From: Shewanella algidipiscicola
GTDB lineage: Bacteria; Pseudomonadota; Gammaproteobacteria; Enterobacterales; Shewanellaceae
Assembly: GCF_003605125.1 (NCBI RefSeq)
Contig: NZ_QPQT01000004.1
Location: forward strand, 124,001-188,000
Direction: 5' to 3'
Length of the DNA: 64,000 nucleotides
The notes beneath the pieces are model-generated. The model did no database searches. It saw nothing but the letters and a program-made list of their open reading frames with translations, and was not told the origin of the DNA. Shown piece after piece: positions 35,968 to 45,453 of the stretch. The position numbers were made by a program, and so were the translations under genes. Position 1 is the first letter of the stretch. The number at the start of each line of letters is the position of its first letter.

Positions 35968-36056
35968 GAGCCGTTTCCAGCTAGCGGCCGAGGATATCCT
36001 GACAAGCAGCGTAAGATGTATAAAGGATAGTGATGCGATTAAAGGATAAGAATAAA

Positions 36057-36875
36057 ATGATAAAAAAGTGGATGTTAGCCCTGCTGTTAAGTTGGCCAAC
36101 CGTGACATTGGCGGCCCCGGCAAGCAAGATTATTGCCCTGTCGCCCCATGGCGTTGAGATGCTTTATGCCATTGGCGCGGGTGATAATATTGTCGCCACC
36201 ACAGATCACGCCGATTTTCCCGAGGCGGCAAAGCAGATCCCCCGCATCGGTGGCTATTATGGGATTCAAATTGAGCGAGTGATTGAGCTCAACCCTGACT
36301 TAATTGTGGTGTGGGGCAGTGGCAATAAGGCCGAAGAGATTGAGCGTCTAAGCCAATTAGGCTACCCCATTTATAACAGCGACCCTAAATCGTTAACCGC
36401 AGTGGCAGAGGATTTACTGGCATTGGGGCAGCTCACCGGCCATGAGGCACAGGCGCAAGAGGCGGCCAGCCAGTATCTGCAGCAGTTGCAACAATTGCGA
36501 CAGCAAAATCAAGATAAGCCACAGGTAAAGGTGTTTTATCAGTTATGGTCGACGCCGCTAATGACGGTGGCCAAAGGCAGTTGGATAGAGCAGATCATCG
36601 AGGTGTGTCATGGCGAAAATGTGTTTGCCGATGCAGCCAGCGCCTATCCGCAGGTGAGCCTCGAAGCCGTGTTATTGAAGATGCCACAGGTGATTTTGCA
36701 AAGCCAAGATAAGGGCAATGTTAATGGGGTAGACTGGTCGAGTTGGCAGGAGATCCCAGCGGTAAAACAGCAGCACATTTATCAACTTAATGCCGATTTA
36801 CTTCATCGCGCCGCGCCGCGCGCTATCCTAGGTATCCAGGCGCTGTGCCAAGCGCTGGATAAGGCGCGCTCATAA
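36057..36875 (+). CDS. btuF: Vitamin B12-binding periplasmic protein
   Basis: A 272-residue BtuF-type binding protein. A signal peptide (MIKKWMLALLLSWPTVTLAA) is followed by the cluster-class fold with SPHGVEMLYAIGAGDNIVATTDHADFPEAA, then GGYYGIQIERVIELNPDLIV, and in the C-lobe the PQVSLEAVLLKMPQVIL segment. It captures corrinoids for BtuCD. The ATG at 36057 is chosen because AAGGA lies upstream and the signal peptide starts there. No cobalamin riboswitch was found immediately upstream. The rest of the transporter is encoded 12.7 kb away. Confidence 0.9.
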   Translation: MIKKWMLALLLSWPTVTLAAPASKIIALSPHGVEMLYAIGAGDNIVATTDHADFPEAAKQIPRIGGYYGIQIERVIELNPDLIVVWGSGNKAEEIERLSQLGYPIYNSDPKSLTAVAEDLLALGQLTGHEAQAQEAASQYLQQLQQLRQQNQDKPQVKVFYQLWSTPLMTVAKGSWIEQIIEVCHGENVFADAASAYPQVSLEAVLLKMPQVILQSQDKGNVNGVDWSSWQEIPAVKQQHIYQLNADLLHRAAPRAILGIQALCQALDKARS

Positions 36876-36925
36876 AGTACGCTGACTAACCCCTTGCCCG
36901 TTATTTGCTAAAAGGAATATGCATC

Positions 36926-37309
36926 ATGACCACTTTATTAACTTGTTTATTGTTAGCCATGTTACTGCCTTATTTGGCCAAGGGGCCGGTGGCGGTAGCG
37001 ATGGAAAAATTGGGTGGCTATGACAATCATCAGCCTAGAGCCCAGCAAGCGCAGTTAACCGGCTTTGGCGCGCGAGCGGTCGCTGGGCATCAAAATGCCT
37101 TTGAATCGCTGCTGATTTTTGGCTTGTCGGTGTTGTGCGTAATAGCGCTAGATAAGGTGAATGACACTGTGGCGTTACTTGCTGTGGGGCATATTATTGC
37201 GCGGGTGGCTTACCATATTTTGTATCTGCTGGATAAAAGCACCTTACGTTCACTCTCATGGTTTGTCGCCACCGGCTGCAGCTTTGCCATTTTCGCTCAG
37301 GCCTTTTAA
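36926..37309 (+). CDS. MAPEG family membrane protein
   Basis: A 127-residue membrane protein with four helices of the MAPEG superfamily. Bacterial members are of unknown role; eukaryotic ones act on eicosanoids and glutathione. GFGARAVAGHQNAFESLLIF (residues 47-66) matches the conserved family patch. AAAGGAA precedes the ATG at 36926. It follows btuF by 50 bp and may be co-transcribed with it. Confidence 0.85.
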   Translation: MTTLLTCLLLAMLLPYLAKGPVAVAMEKLGGYDNHQPRAQQAQLTGFGARAVAGHQNAFESLLIFGLSVLCVIALDKVNDTVALLAVGHIIARVAYHILYLLDKSTLRSLSWFVATGCSFAIFAQAF

Positions 37310-37448
37310 CGGCCGAACATAGGCGCTAATGAGCTGAGTGTGATGCACTTAGAGCGTTAGCACTATGACTCAGACAAGCTCTCGGAAGCGCTCGGGTAAA
37401 CACAAAAGCGCCTGCTCCAATTGAGCCGATTGGCTCACTCCAGTTAGA

Positions 37449-37520
37449 CGGACACTTCCCGCTCATGAATCGGACACTCGCCTCTCAATAACCGGACACT
37501 TATAGGTGTTCGCGGACATT
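37449..37520 (+). promoter_or_regulatory. Phased CGGACACT repeats, probable enhancer
   Basis: CGGACACT occurs at 37449, 37471 and 37493 and CGGACATT at 37513, spacings of 22, 22 and 20 bp, which is about two helical turns. A fifth copy is at 37634. The array lies 65-135 bp upstream of the sigma-54-like promoter, the usual place for enhancer sites of NtrC-type activators, and the downstream operon encodes such an activator. Confidence 0.6.
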
Positions 37521-37583
37521 TACGCCTCCTCAATATACCCAGTATTAATTCTAAATTATTGATTTTGATGTGATTATATGTTT

Positions 37584-37599
37584 TGGCATGGCAATTGTA
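37584..37599 (+). promoter_or_regulatory. Sigma-54-like promoter
   Basis: TGGCATGGCAATTGTA matches TGGCACR-N4-TTGCW with correct spacing and two mismatches, including T for C in the -12 GC pair. It is 57 bp upstream of the adaptor gene start and downstream of the repeat array. Confidence 0.55.
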
Positions 37600-37655
37600 A
37601 ACACTATTAATAAATAGCGAGGTTTTGTGCTAACGGACACTGTTAAGGATGAGAA

Positions 37656-38918
37656 ATGATTCAAGATACCAGCGGACAAGATAAGCAAGTGGCGCCCAGT
37701 CTCGGACGCCGTATTAAATGGCCGGTGACTATCGGTGCTGGCGTGCTTTTGGTTTCAGGCTTGGTGTGGGCCAGTGTTAGTGGCAGTAGCGTGAGCGAGT
37801 CTATTGCTCGCAGTGAGCTGCGTTTTGCCACCTTAGAGCGTGGTACCTTAGTTCGAGATATCGCGGCGACAGGGAAAATAGTGGCTGCCAATGCGCCGAT
37901 CCTTTACAGCCCAGAAAAGGGCACGGTTAGCCTTATCGCTCATCCAGGTGACAAGGTGGAGCAGGGACAAGTGGTGGCGACCATAGAGAGTCACGGCCTG
38001 ACAAATAGCCTTAAACAGCAAGAAGCTTTACTAGAGGGGATGAAGAGTACGCTAGAGCGTGCCAAGTTAGATGCCCGTCGCGAGCAACTTAAGGCCCAAC
38101 AGACACTGGATATGGCTAAGGTGGATCTTGACGCCGCCGATAGAGAGAGCCGCCGCGGCGATCAACTGATCGAAAACGATCTGATTTCAAAAATTGATTA
38201 CGAAAAGAATAAGGATGAGCTGCATAAGGCCAAATTGCAGTTTGCTCATGCTAAGCAAGAAGCGGCGTTGATGAAGGACACCCTAAGCTTCGAGTTGCAG
38301 AACACGGCGTCAGAGGTGAGTCGGCAGGCATTGGTCGTAGCAGAGTTGGAGCGTCAAGTTGCGGCGTTGAATATCACCGCACCCGTTGGCGGCATCATAG
38401 GTAATTGGTTAACCGAGCAAAAAGCCCGTATCGACCAGAGTCAACCCATACTCACAGTGGTGGATCTGAGCGCCTTCGAGGCCGAGCTTGCTGTCCCCGA
38501 AAGTTATGCCGATGAACTGGGACTGGGCATGGATGTCGAGTTGAATATTGGTGGCGTGATGGTGATGGGCAAGCTGTCATCTATCTCACCCGAGGTACAC
38601 AACCGTGAGGTGGCGACCCGAGTACGCTTCGCGCAAGATGCAGCGCTACACCTGCGCCAGAACCAGCGGCTATCGGCGCGAGTGCTGCTAGAAAACCGCC
38701 CGGACGTGTTAATGGTTAAGCGTGGCACCTTCGTTAATAGTGGTGGAGGGCGCGTGGTCTATAGCATGCAAGGCGAGATCGCCCAGCGCACCGACATTCT
38801 ACTCGGAGCCCGCAGCATGAGTCACATAGAAGTATTAGAAGGTGGCGAGGTGGGCGATCAGTGGGTGATTTCCAATATTGATCTGTTTAATAACGCCGAA
38901 CAAGTTTTGGTTCGCTAA
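37656..38918 (+). CDS. HlyD/MacA-type periplasmic adaptor
   Basis: A 420-residue membrane-fusion protein. One N-terminal membrane anchor (WPVTIGAGVLLVSGLVWASV, residues 24-43) is followed by a lipoyl-like half (VSLIAHPGDKVEQGQVVATI), a long charged coiled coil (about residues 120-240), the second lipoyl half (LNITAPVGGIIGNW) and beta-barrel domains. It would connect the inner-membrane ABC permeases to an outer-membrane channel, which is not encoded here. It is the first gene of the exporter operon, preceded by a sigma-54-like promoter. AAGGATGAG precedes the ATG. Confidence 0.85.
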   Translation: MIQDTSGQDKQVAPSLGRRIKWPVTIGAGVLLVSGLVWASVSGSSVSESIARSELRFATLERGTLVRDIAATGKIVAANAPILYSPEKGTVSLIAHPGDKVEQGQVVATIESHGLTNSLKQQEALLEGMKSTLERAKLDARREQLKAQQTLDMAKVDLDAADRESRRGDQLIENDLISKIDYEKNKDELHKAKLQFAHAKQEAALMKDTLSFELQNTASEVSRQALVVAELERQVAALNITAPVGGIIGNWLTEQKARIDQSQPILTVVDLSAFEAELAVPESYADELGLGMDVELNIGGVMVMGKLSSISPEVHNREVATRVRFAQDAALHLRQNQRLSARVLLENRPDVLMVKRGTFVNSGGGRVVYSMQGEIAQRTDILLGARSMSHIEVLEGGEVGDQWVISNIDLFNNAEQVLVR

Positions 38919-38927
38919 GGCTATACG

Positions 38928-39188
38928 ATGAAAAGCAATATTATCACTATGAATCCAGAGCGTTTTATTGCAGCCCTCGCCTTAGTGTTCTTGCTGGTAG
39001 CGGCGCAAGTCTACACCCAAGATGCCTCAGATTGGTTGCTGCTAGGGCTGAACATTATCGAAATGACAGGAGGCCAGTTCCAACCTGTCGACACAAACCA
39101 ACTTCCCGACGTCGTCAAGGTTGGCGATGATTCAAACCAGTGGTTATTGACGTATCTGATACCGCAACTGACAGTGCTACTGAAATAA
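38928..39188 (+). CDS. Unknown small protein in ABC-export operon
   Basis: An 86-residue protein I do not recognise. One hydrophobic segment near the N-terminus (FIAALALVFLLVAAQVY, residues 13-29) could be an uncleaved signal or an anchor, leaving about 55 residues in the periplasm. It starts 9 bp after the adaptor gene and ends 38 bp before the ATPase gene, so it is inside the operon. It might be a small accessory subunit or the exported substrate; the sequence does not decide. Confidence 0.6.
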   Translation: MKSNIITMNPERFIAALALVFLLVAAQVYTQDASDWLLLGLNIIEMTGGQFQPVDTNQLPDVVKVGDDSNQWLLTYLIPQLTVLLK

Positions 39189-39226
39189 CCGACAGAATAA
39201 CGCGAAAAATTGAAGGAATTTAAACC

Positions 39227-39949
39227 ATGTTAACGATGAAAAATATCAACAAGGTGTTTAAAACGGACTTAGTGGAAACCCATGCGTTGCGCGATTTTAA
39301 TCTATCGGTGCAAGAGGGCGAGTTTGTTGCCGTGACAGGCCCATCGGGTTCGGGTAAGACCACGTTTCTTAATATTGCCGGCCTATTAGAAGGGTTTACT
39401 CATGGGGATTATTTTCTCGATGGTGTCAATATCTCTAACCTGAACGATAACAAGGCGGCTGCCATACGCAATGAAAAAATTGGTTTTATCTTTCAGGGCT
39501 TTAACCTGATCCCCGATCTTAACTTGGCCGAGAATGTCGAAGTGCCACTGCGCTATCGCGGCTTTAGTGCCAAGGAGCGCCAACGTCGAGTCAAGGAAGC
39601 GCTGGAAAAGGTCGGACTTGGCGCACGCATGAAACATCTACCGTCACAACTTTCCGGTGGTCAGCAGCAAAGGGTGGCGATTGCTCGCGCCTTGGCTGGC
39701 GAACCAAGATTTCTCCTCGCCGACGAGCCAACAGGTAACTTGGACAGCCTGATGGCTCGTCAGGTGATGGAGCTTTTAGAAGCGATCAACAAGGCGGGAA
39801 CCACCATCATCATGGTGACTCACGATCCTGAGCTGGCACGACGTGCTCAGCGTAATATTCAGATTGTCGATGGTCAGGTATGTGACTTTACCCTCTATCA
39901 GGGTGGTCAAAACCATCAGGTCGATACGATGGAACAAGCGGCGAGCTAA
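39227..39949 (+). CDS. MacB/LolD-type ABC ATPase
   Basis: A 240-residue ATP-binding protein of the MacB/LolD/FtsE class. Walker A is GPSGSGKTT (residues 38-46), the Q-loop is in IFQGFNLIPDLN, the signature is LSGGQQQRVAIARAL, Walker B is FLLADEPTGNLD, and the switch histidine is in MVTHDP. It pairs with the two FtsX-like permeases encoded next. Confidence 0.93.
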   Translation: MLTMKNINKVFKTDLVETHALRDFNLSVQEGEFVAVTGPSGSGKTTFLNIAGLLEGFTHGDYFLDGVNISNLNDNKAAAIRNEKIGFIFQGFNLIPDLNLAENVEVPLRYRGFSAKERQRRVKEALEKVGLGARMKHLPSQLSGGQQQRVAIARALAGEPRFLLADEPTGNLDSLMARQVMELLEAINKAGTTIIMVTHDPELARRAQRNIQIVDGQVCDFTLYQGGQNHQVDTMEQAAS

Positions 39950-39960
39950 GGAGCGATAGG

Positions 39961-41271
39961 ATGTTTTTATACTATGTTGATCTTGCTTGGCGCAGCATCA
40001 AGAAGACGCCAATATTATCCCTGCTTATGGTGCTGGCCATCTCTGTAGGGATAGGCATCACCATCACAACGCTTAACGTGTATAACATGATGGCTTTTAA
40101 CCCAGCAGGCGAGCGTGCCGAGCAGCTAAATACGGTGCAGCTATGGAGCCAGGGCCCCGACTCTTGGGCTGACTATCATTCACAGGTGACCTATCAGGAC
40201 GTGATGAACCTGCGTAAGGGCAAGGTGGCAAACGAGCAGGCAGCTATGTTTCGCAGTGGTATGGCGGTGCAGACGGATGATCCGCAAATCTTACCTTCGT
40301 TAAATGGGGTACGGGTTACCGATAGTGGCTTTTTTAACCTGTTTGAGGTGCCGTTTATCTATGGCAATAGCTGGGACAAATCGGTCGATGAACAGGCGGC
40401 TTTTCAGGCTGTGATAGGTAAAAAACTGAATCAAAAGCTGTTTGGGGGGGAAAACAGTGTTGGTAAGACGATTTACCTTAACCGTAAACCTTATCAGGTG
40501 GTCGGGGTGATAGACGACTGGCACCCGCAACCTAAGTATTATGATCCTACCAGTGGTGCTTTCTCTAAGGCGGAGCAGATCTATATTCCCTTCTCGCTAA
40601 CCGCCAGTGAAGAGTTTTCTGTCTGGGGGAATATGTCTGGTTGGAAGTATGAACGTCTCGATGACTATCAGGATAGATTGGGGTCGGAGAAGGTCTGGAT
40701 ACAGTATTGGGTTGATCTGCCAACGGCCGAAGACCGCCAATCCTATAAGCGTTACTTAAGCCAATATGTTGAGCAGCAGAAAGAGCTGGGCCGTTTTACC
40801 GATGGTAAATCGCCAGAGGAGTCTGCGCAGCTGTCTAACGTGGATGCTTGGCTTGAACGTAATCATGTGGTGCCTGAAGACAATAAAATCTTGCTGGGTT
40901 TGAGTGTGCTGTTCTTAAGTGTCTGCTTGGTTAATATCTTGGGTTTGATGTTGACTAAGTTTCTCAAGCGTGCTCCCGAGGTGGGTGTCAGGCGGGCGAT
41001 AGGTGCCAGTCGAAGTCAGATCTTCTCGCAATATATGGTCGAAGTCGGCGTGATAGGTTTGTTTGGTGGATTGCTCGGCTTGGCATGGGCATGGGGGGCG
41101 CTCTATGGCTTGTCGGCACGCTTTGGTGTGGCGGAGGGACTGACCCATCTGTCGCTAAGTATGTGGGTCATCACGCCAGCGATTGCCGTAGGTACGGCGA
41201 TGCTAGCGGGTCTCTATCCTGCTTGGGTGGTGTGCAGAACTAAGCCCAGTGTTTATTTAAAAAGCCAGTAA
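39961..41271 (+). CDS. FtsX-like ABC permease 1
   Basis: A 436-residue MacB-type permease. A first membrane helix (about residues 17-40) is followed by a large periplasmic domain to about residue 310 and three C-terminal helices of the FtsX domain, with APEVGVRRAIGASRSQIFSQ (near 340) as the conserved coupling segment. It starts 11 bp after the ATPase stop and is followed 11 bp later by the second permease, so the pair probably forms a heterodimer. Confidence 0.88.
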   Translation: MFLYYVDLAWRSIKKTPILSLLMVLAISVGIGITITTLNVYNMMAFNPAGERAEQLNTVQLWSQGPDSWADYHSQVTYQDVMNLRKGKVANEQAAMFRSGMAVQTDDPQILPSLNGVRVTDSGFFNLFEVPFIYGNSWDKSVDEQAAFQAVIGKKLNQKLFGGENSVGKTIYLNRKPYQVVGVIDDWHPQPKYYDPTSGAFSKAEQIYIPFSLTASEEFSVWGNMSGWKYERLDDYQDRLGSEKVWIQYWVDLPTAEDRQSYKRYLSQYVEQQKELGRFTDGKSPEESAQLSNVDAWLERNHVVPEDNKILLGLSVLFLSVCLVNILGLMLTKFLKRAPEVGVRRAIGASRSQIFSQYMVEVGVIGLFGGLLGLAWAWGALYGLSARFGVAEGLTHLSLSMWVITPAIAVGTAMLAGLYPAWVVCRTKPSVYLKSQ

Positions 41272-41282
41272 GGGATTAAAAA

Positions 41283-42482
41283 ATGCTTAATATTAAACCA
41301 ATTGTTAGCAGCTTGCTGCGCAGCAAGAGTGGCCCAATATTACTGTTAATGCAGATTATTTTATCGGTTGCTATCGTGGCCAATGCCAGCTTTATTATTA
41401 ATGAGCGCCTAACCATGATGCAGCGTGACTCAGGGATTGCTGAACAAGAGATCCTCACCTTTGCCATTTATAATTTCGACCCCAGTATAGATGCCACCCT
41501 GCAAAACAAGGTCGATCAGCGTATTTTACGTAGCCTGCCTAATGTAAAGGCGGCAGCCTCGACCAATATGTTGCCACTCAGTGGCAGTGGCTGGTCTACG
41601 ACCTTGAACCTAGGGCCTGATCCCGAAACTGCCAAGTCGACGCCGCAGGTCGCCATGTATATGGGGACCGAGCATACCTTGGAGACCTTTGGTGTGACGT
41701 TAGTCGAAGGGCGTAATTTCTATGCCGATGAGATCACTGATGATGTCAACAGCCCAAATATACTCTTGCTGATCACTAAAGCGTTAGCCGATGAGGTGTG
41801 GCCCAACGAGTCGGCAGTGGGTAAGACCCTGTGGGCGGGAAGAGACGTACAAGTGACAGTGATCGGTGTTGTCGACAAGATGCAGGGCGCCTGGGTCGAT
41901 AGTAGCGATCTAGAGTACAGCATTATTCAAAATGTCGATTATAGCGGTAATTCGTACATGGTGCGTGCCGAGCCCAAACATCATGAGGCATTGCAGCAGC
42001 AGATCCTCGATGCCTTGATGACAGAAAACCCGAACCGAGTGATCGATAATTTCCAATCGATTGCTGTAGTAAAAGAGAACTCTTATCGCGATCATGAGTT
42101 AATGGTGACTGTGTTGTCTATGATGGTGGTGTTGTTGCTACTGATCACCAGCTTAGGGCTGACAGGTATGGTGATGTTTAATATTCAGCGTCGTACCAAG
42201 CAGATAGGCACTCGCCGTGCCCTAGGGGCGACTAAGGGTGATATCTTGAGCCTGTTCCTAACCGAAAATTACATTATCTGCATCGTCGGTGGTCTTATTG
42301 GGGGGGTATTGGCGGTATTACTAGGGCAGCAACTGATGCAACATTACGATTTGCCCCAGCTAAATCTCATCTACCCAGTGTTGACTGTAGTGGGGATGTT
42401 GTTGGTGACGACGGTGGCCGTGATATTACCGGCTCGCAAGGCGGCTAATATTTCACCCGCCATGGCGACCCGTAGCGTTTAA
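41283..42482 (+). CDS. FtsX-like ABC permease 2
   Basis: A 399-residue permease with the same layout as its neighbour: one N-terminal helix, a periplasmic MacB-like domain (about residues 45-265) and three C-terminal helices with RRTKQIGTRRALGATKGDIL. It completes the exporter. The transported substrate is unknown; relatives move antimicrobial peptides, lipoproteins or enterotoxin. Confidence 0.88.
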   Translation: MLNIKPIVSSLLRSKSGPILLLMQIILSVAIVANASFIINERLTMMQRDSGIAEQEILTFAIYNFDPSIDATLQNKVDQRILRSLPNVKAAASTNMLPLSGSGWSTTLNLGPDPETAKSTPQVAMYMGTEHTLETFGVTLVEGRNFYADEITDDVNSPNILLLITKALADEVWPNESAVGKTLWAGRDVQVTVIGVVDKMQGAWVDSSDLEYSIIQNVDYSGNSYMVRAEPKHHEALQQQILDALMTENPNRVIDNFQSIAVVKENSYRDHELMVTVLSMMVVLLLLITSLGLTGMVMFNIQRRTKQIGTRRALGATKGDILSLFLTENYIICIVGGLIGGVLAVLLGQQLMQHYDLPQLNLIYPVLTVVGMLLVTTVAVILPARKAANISPAMATRSV

Positions 42483-42504
42483 GCTTCAGCGCTCGTTTAG
42501 TGCT

Positions 42505-42541
42505 CGAAAGTGCCATGGTCTTTATATTGCTGGCACTTTCG
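42505..42541 (+). terminator. Hairpin between exporter and regulator genes
   Basis: CGAAAGTGCC / GGCACTTTCG stem with a 17-nt loop but no T-tract (GGTAGG follows). It may be a weak attenuator lowering expression of the two-component genes relative to the exporter. Confidence 0.45.
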
Positions 42542-42589
42542 GGTAGGTTTATTGTTCTTGCATAGATGTATAAAAATTAATAAGAAGAT

Positions 42590-44011
42590 ATGGATACCAT
42601 TCTCATTGTCGACGACAATCAAGCCGTGTGCAGTGCACTGGCATTGATGTTAGAACTACACGGATTTAACACACATATTTGCCTGTCACCCGATGCGGCC
42701 TTAGCCTGTGTGGGCGAACATGAGTTTGCACTAGTGATCCAAGATATGAACTTTACGCAAGACACCACATCCGGTGAAGAGGGTAAACGTTTGTTTTTTG
42801 AGTTGCGGGCGTTGCAGCCACAACTGCCGATTATCTTACTCACGGCCTGGACTCAGCTCGAATTAGCGGTGGAATTGGTTAAGCAGGGCGCTGCCGATTA
42901 TATGGGTAAGCCTTGGGATGATGATAAGTTACTCAATAGTGTGAATAATCTTATTTCGCTGCACACACTCTCTAAACAGAATACTCAGCTGGCGCGCAGT
43001 GAACATCAGCGGATGGCGGCGATTAAAGATGCCGACTTATGCGGCATAGTGTTTGGTAGCGGCGCGATGCAGCGCTGTATCGACTTGGCGCTGCAAATTG
43101 CCAAATCTGATGTGTCGGTATTAATTACTGGGCCAAATGGGGCGGGTAAAGATAAATTGGCCGACATTATTCATGCAAACTCTCCACTCAAACATAAACC
43201 CTTTATCAAGGTGAATGTGGGGGCGTTACCCATGGACCTGCTCGAAGCCGAGCTGTTTGGCGCCGAAGCAGGGGCGTTTACTGGCGCCAATAAGGCGCGT
43301 ATCGGGCGCTTTGAGGCGGCCGATGGCGGCACACTGTTTTTAGATGAGATAGGCAATTTACCCCTCTCTGGTCAGGTAAAGTTATTAAGGGTGTTACAAA
43401 CTGGCGAATTTGAGCGCTTAGGTAGTCATCAAACCCGCAAGGTTAATGTGAGGGTGCTTAGTGCGACCAACGCCGAACTGGCTGACGATATTGCTGCGGG
43501 CCGCTTTAGAGAAGACCTCTTCTATCGTCTCAATGTGATTGAGCTAGCCTTACCGCCACTGCATCAACGCCAAGACGATATTCTTCCCTTGATAGGTTAT
43601 TTCATCGGCCCAGGCTTTACCTTGTCTAAGTCGACCCAGCAAGCATTACTCAATCATGCTTGGCCGGGGAATGTACGCGAGTTAGAAAATGCCTGTAAAC
43701 GGGCGGTAATTTTAGCCTCGAGTCCGGAGCTGACCATTGCCGATTTTGGTCTGTTAAATTTATCTACTGGTCGAGAGCCATCATCTGCTGCCGAATCGGT
43801 GCCACAGGGTTATGAAGCGATTGCAAAGGTAACGCCTCAAGCTGCGACACAAACCCATGTTCTTGCGGCGTCAAAAACAGACCCAGATAAACAGGCGATT
43901 GAACTTGCTCTTACGGAGCACAATGGCGTTATTGCTCGGGTGGCTAAGTCGCTGGGATTAAGTCGCCAAGCGTTATATCGGCGCATGGAAAAATTTGGTA
44001 TCGATAAGTGA
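42590..44011 (+). CDS. Sigma-54-dependent response regulator
   Basis: A 473-residue NtrC-class regulator. The receiver domain (residues 1-120) has acidic D8 and D9, phospho-acceptor D52 in VIQDMNF, T85 and K107. The AAA+ domain has Walker A GPNGAGKD (181-188), the sigma-54 contact loop GAFTGA (228-233) and the arginine-finger region [10 protein letters not shown] Fis-type helix-turn-helix ([16 protein letters not shown]) ends the protein. It probably activates the sigma-54-like promoter of its own exporter operon via the CGGACACT array. The kinase gene overlaps its end by 4 bp. Confidence 0.93.
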   Translation: MDTILIVDDNQAVCSALALMLELHGFNTHICLSPDAALACVGEHEFALVIQDMNFTQDTTSGEEGKRLFFELRALQPQLPIILLTAWTQLELAVELVKQGAADYMGKPWDDDKLLNSVNNLISLHTLSKQNTQLARSEHQRMAAIKDADLCGIVFGSGAMQRCIDLALQIAKSDVSVLITGPNGAGKDKLADIIHANSPLKHKPFIKVNVGALPMDLLEAELFGAEAGAFTGANKARIGRFEAADGGTLFLDEIGNLPLSGQVKLLRVLQTGEFERLGSHQTRKVNVRVLSATNAELADDIAAGRFREDLFYRLNVIELALPPLHQRQDDILPLIGYFIGPGFTLSKSTQQALLNHAWPGNVRELENACKRAVILASSPELTIADFGLLNLSTGREPSSAAESVPQGYEAIAKVTPQAATQTHVLAASKTDPDKQAIELALTEHNGVIARVAKSLGLSRQALYRRMEKFGIDK

Positions 44012-45414
44012 TTACATCATCGAATAAAGATGTCGATAAGCGCTCTCCAATAGACCTTGGATTATCGCTACGCACTAAGCTCATTTTGGGCTGCATGCTG
44101 TCTAGCGCATGCGCCATCGGATTACTTATCGGACTTTTGGAGTGGTTAACCCCGGTTGCCATAAGTGATTTAGGTTGGTCGCTTATTGGTACAGCCGTCT
44201 TGTTTGGCGTGCTGTTCTCACTGCTGGTGAGCCGTTATCTTACCCGCGATCTGGCTCGTAGCTTGAGTGCTTTAGAGGTCGGGCTACTTAATTTTAAAGA
44301 TAACGATTTTAGCGTGCATATTCCTGAGCAAGGTGATGGTCAGTTACGGGCGTTGGCGACCCTGTTTAATCAGTCGGCGCAAGTGCTGCGCCAAGAGCGT
44401 CAGTATATCTATCAGCGTGAACTGCTGCTCGATAAGGTGATTCAAAGTTCGCCCAATGTGATGTTACTGCTCGATGATCAGCAGCGGATTATCTACGCCA
44501 ATGATGCTGCACGGCACCTGTTTAATCAAGGCGCACGCATCGAAGGATTGAAACTGTCTGAATTGCTCAACGGGTTGAGTGAAGAGTTGGCCATAGCGCT
44601 TCACAATCCTAAAGGGGGCTTATTTACACTCGCCGGTGATAATGAAGAGAGTGAGGATGAAACTTGGCATCTCTCTCGTGGACGTTTTTTGCTTAATGGT
44701 CAGTATCATCACCTTATTTTGCTTAAGCAGATGACCCGTGAGCTTAATCGTCAGGAGGTTGCGGTGTGGAAAAAGGTGATTAGGATCATCAGTCATGAGC
44801 TGAATAATTCGGTGGCACCTATCGCATCCATGGTGAAATCGGGGCGCAAGATCACCGCGCCGCTAGCAGACCCTAAACTGCAACTTATCTTCGACACCAT
44901 TGAAGATAGAACCAGCCATTTGAGTCAATTTATCTTTAATTACGCCCGTTTTGCCAAGTTGCCTTTGCCGAAAAAAGGTCGAGTCGATTGGGCGCGCTTA
45001 ACGGATCAGTTGGCGCAACATTATGGTTTTACTCTCGAAGGTGAACTGCCCACTGCACCGGGCTATTTCGATCTGATTCAGATTGAGCAAGTGTTACTCA
45101 ATTTGCTTAAAAATGCCCACGAGTCGGGTTCTAATACTGATGCTATATCGCTGCGGATCTATCTTAGTGTCTTGGCCGATGGTAGTTCAGGGGTGATCAT
45201 CGAGGTTAACGATAGGGGCAGCGGTATGTCCCCAGAAGTGTTGACCCAAGCCTTGCTGCCTTTTTACTCGACCAAACATTCAGGCACGGGCCTAGGCTTG
45301 GCATTATGCCGCGAAATAATCGAAGCCCATGATGGGCGGATAAGTTTGCATAATCGCGAGGATGCGGGCTTGATGGTGAAACTCTGGTTACCTAGCGATG
45401 AGCGCTCGCAATGA
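44008..45414 (+). CDS. Sensor histidine kinase
   Basis: A 468-residue kinase. Two membrane helices (about residues 24-46 and 56-78) enclose a very short periplasmic loop, so it may sense a membrane or cytoplasmic signal. A HAMP-like linker and a PAS-like domain (SSPNVMLLLDDQQRIIYAND) follow, then the H-box RIISHELNNSVAPI (about 263-276), the N-box LLNLLKNAHESG and G-boxes NDRGSGM and GTGLGLALCREI. GTGA overlap with the regulator gene shows translational coupling. It is the cognate kinase of the adjacent sigma-54 regulator. Confidence 0.92.
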   Translation: MITSSNKDVDKRSPIDLGLSLRTKLILGCMLSSACAIGLLIGLLEWLTPVAISDLGWSLIGTAVLFGVLFSLLVSRYLTRDLARSLSALEVGLLNFKDNDFSVHIPEQGDGQLRALATLFNQSAQVLRQERQYIYQRELLLDKVIQSSPNVMLLLDDQQRIIYANDAARHLFNQGARIEGLKLSELLNGLSEELAIALHNPKGGLFTLAGDNEESEDETWHLSRGRFLLNGQYHHLILLKQMTRELNRQEVAVWKKVIRIISHELNNSVAPIASMVKSGRKITAPLADPKLQLIFDTIEDRTSHLSQFIFNYARFAKLPLPKKGRVDWARLTDQLAQHYGFTLEGELPTAPGYFDLIQIEQVLLNLLKNAHESGSNTDAISLRIYLSVLADGSSGVIIEVNDRGSGMSPEVLTQALLPFYSTKHSGTGLGLALCREIIEAHDGRISLHNREDAGLMVKLWLPSDERSQ

Positions 45415-45420
45415 GGGTAA

Positions 45421-45437
45421 TTTTACACTGTGTAAAA
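45421..45437. repeat. 17-bp perfect palindrome
   Basis: TTTTACAC-T-GTGTAAAA begins 6 bp after the kinase stop. It might be a weak hairpin or an operator; it is followed by the large palindromic terminator. Confidence 0.35.
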
Positions 45438-45453
45438 AGACTCATCCTAGAAT

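Noticed and set aside
35764..36056. Cobalamin riboswitch before btuF
   Set aside because: The region lacks the B12 box and the ACTGTGA core in either strand; only the 22226 region has them.
37440..37655. IS end made of the CGGACACT repeats
   Set aside because: No transposase or inverted copy is present, and the direct, evenly spaced arrangement fits activator sites better.
45421..45437. TyrR- or ArgR-type operator in the 17-bp palindrome
   Set aside because: It lies downstream of the kinase gene between converging genes, where an operator has no target.
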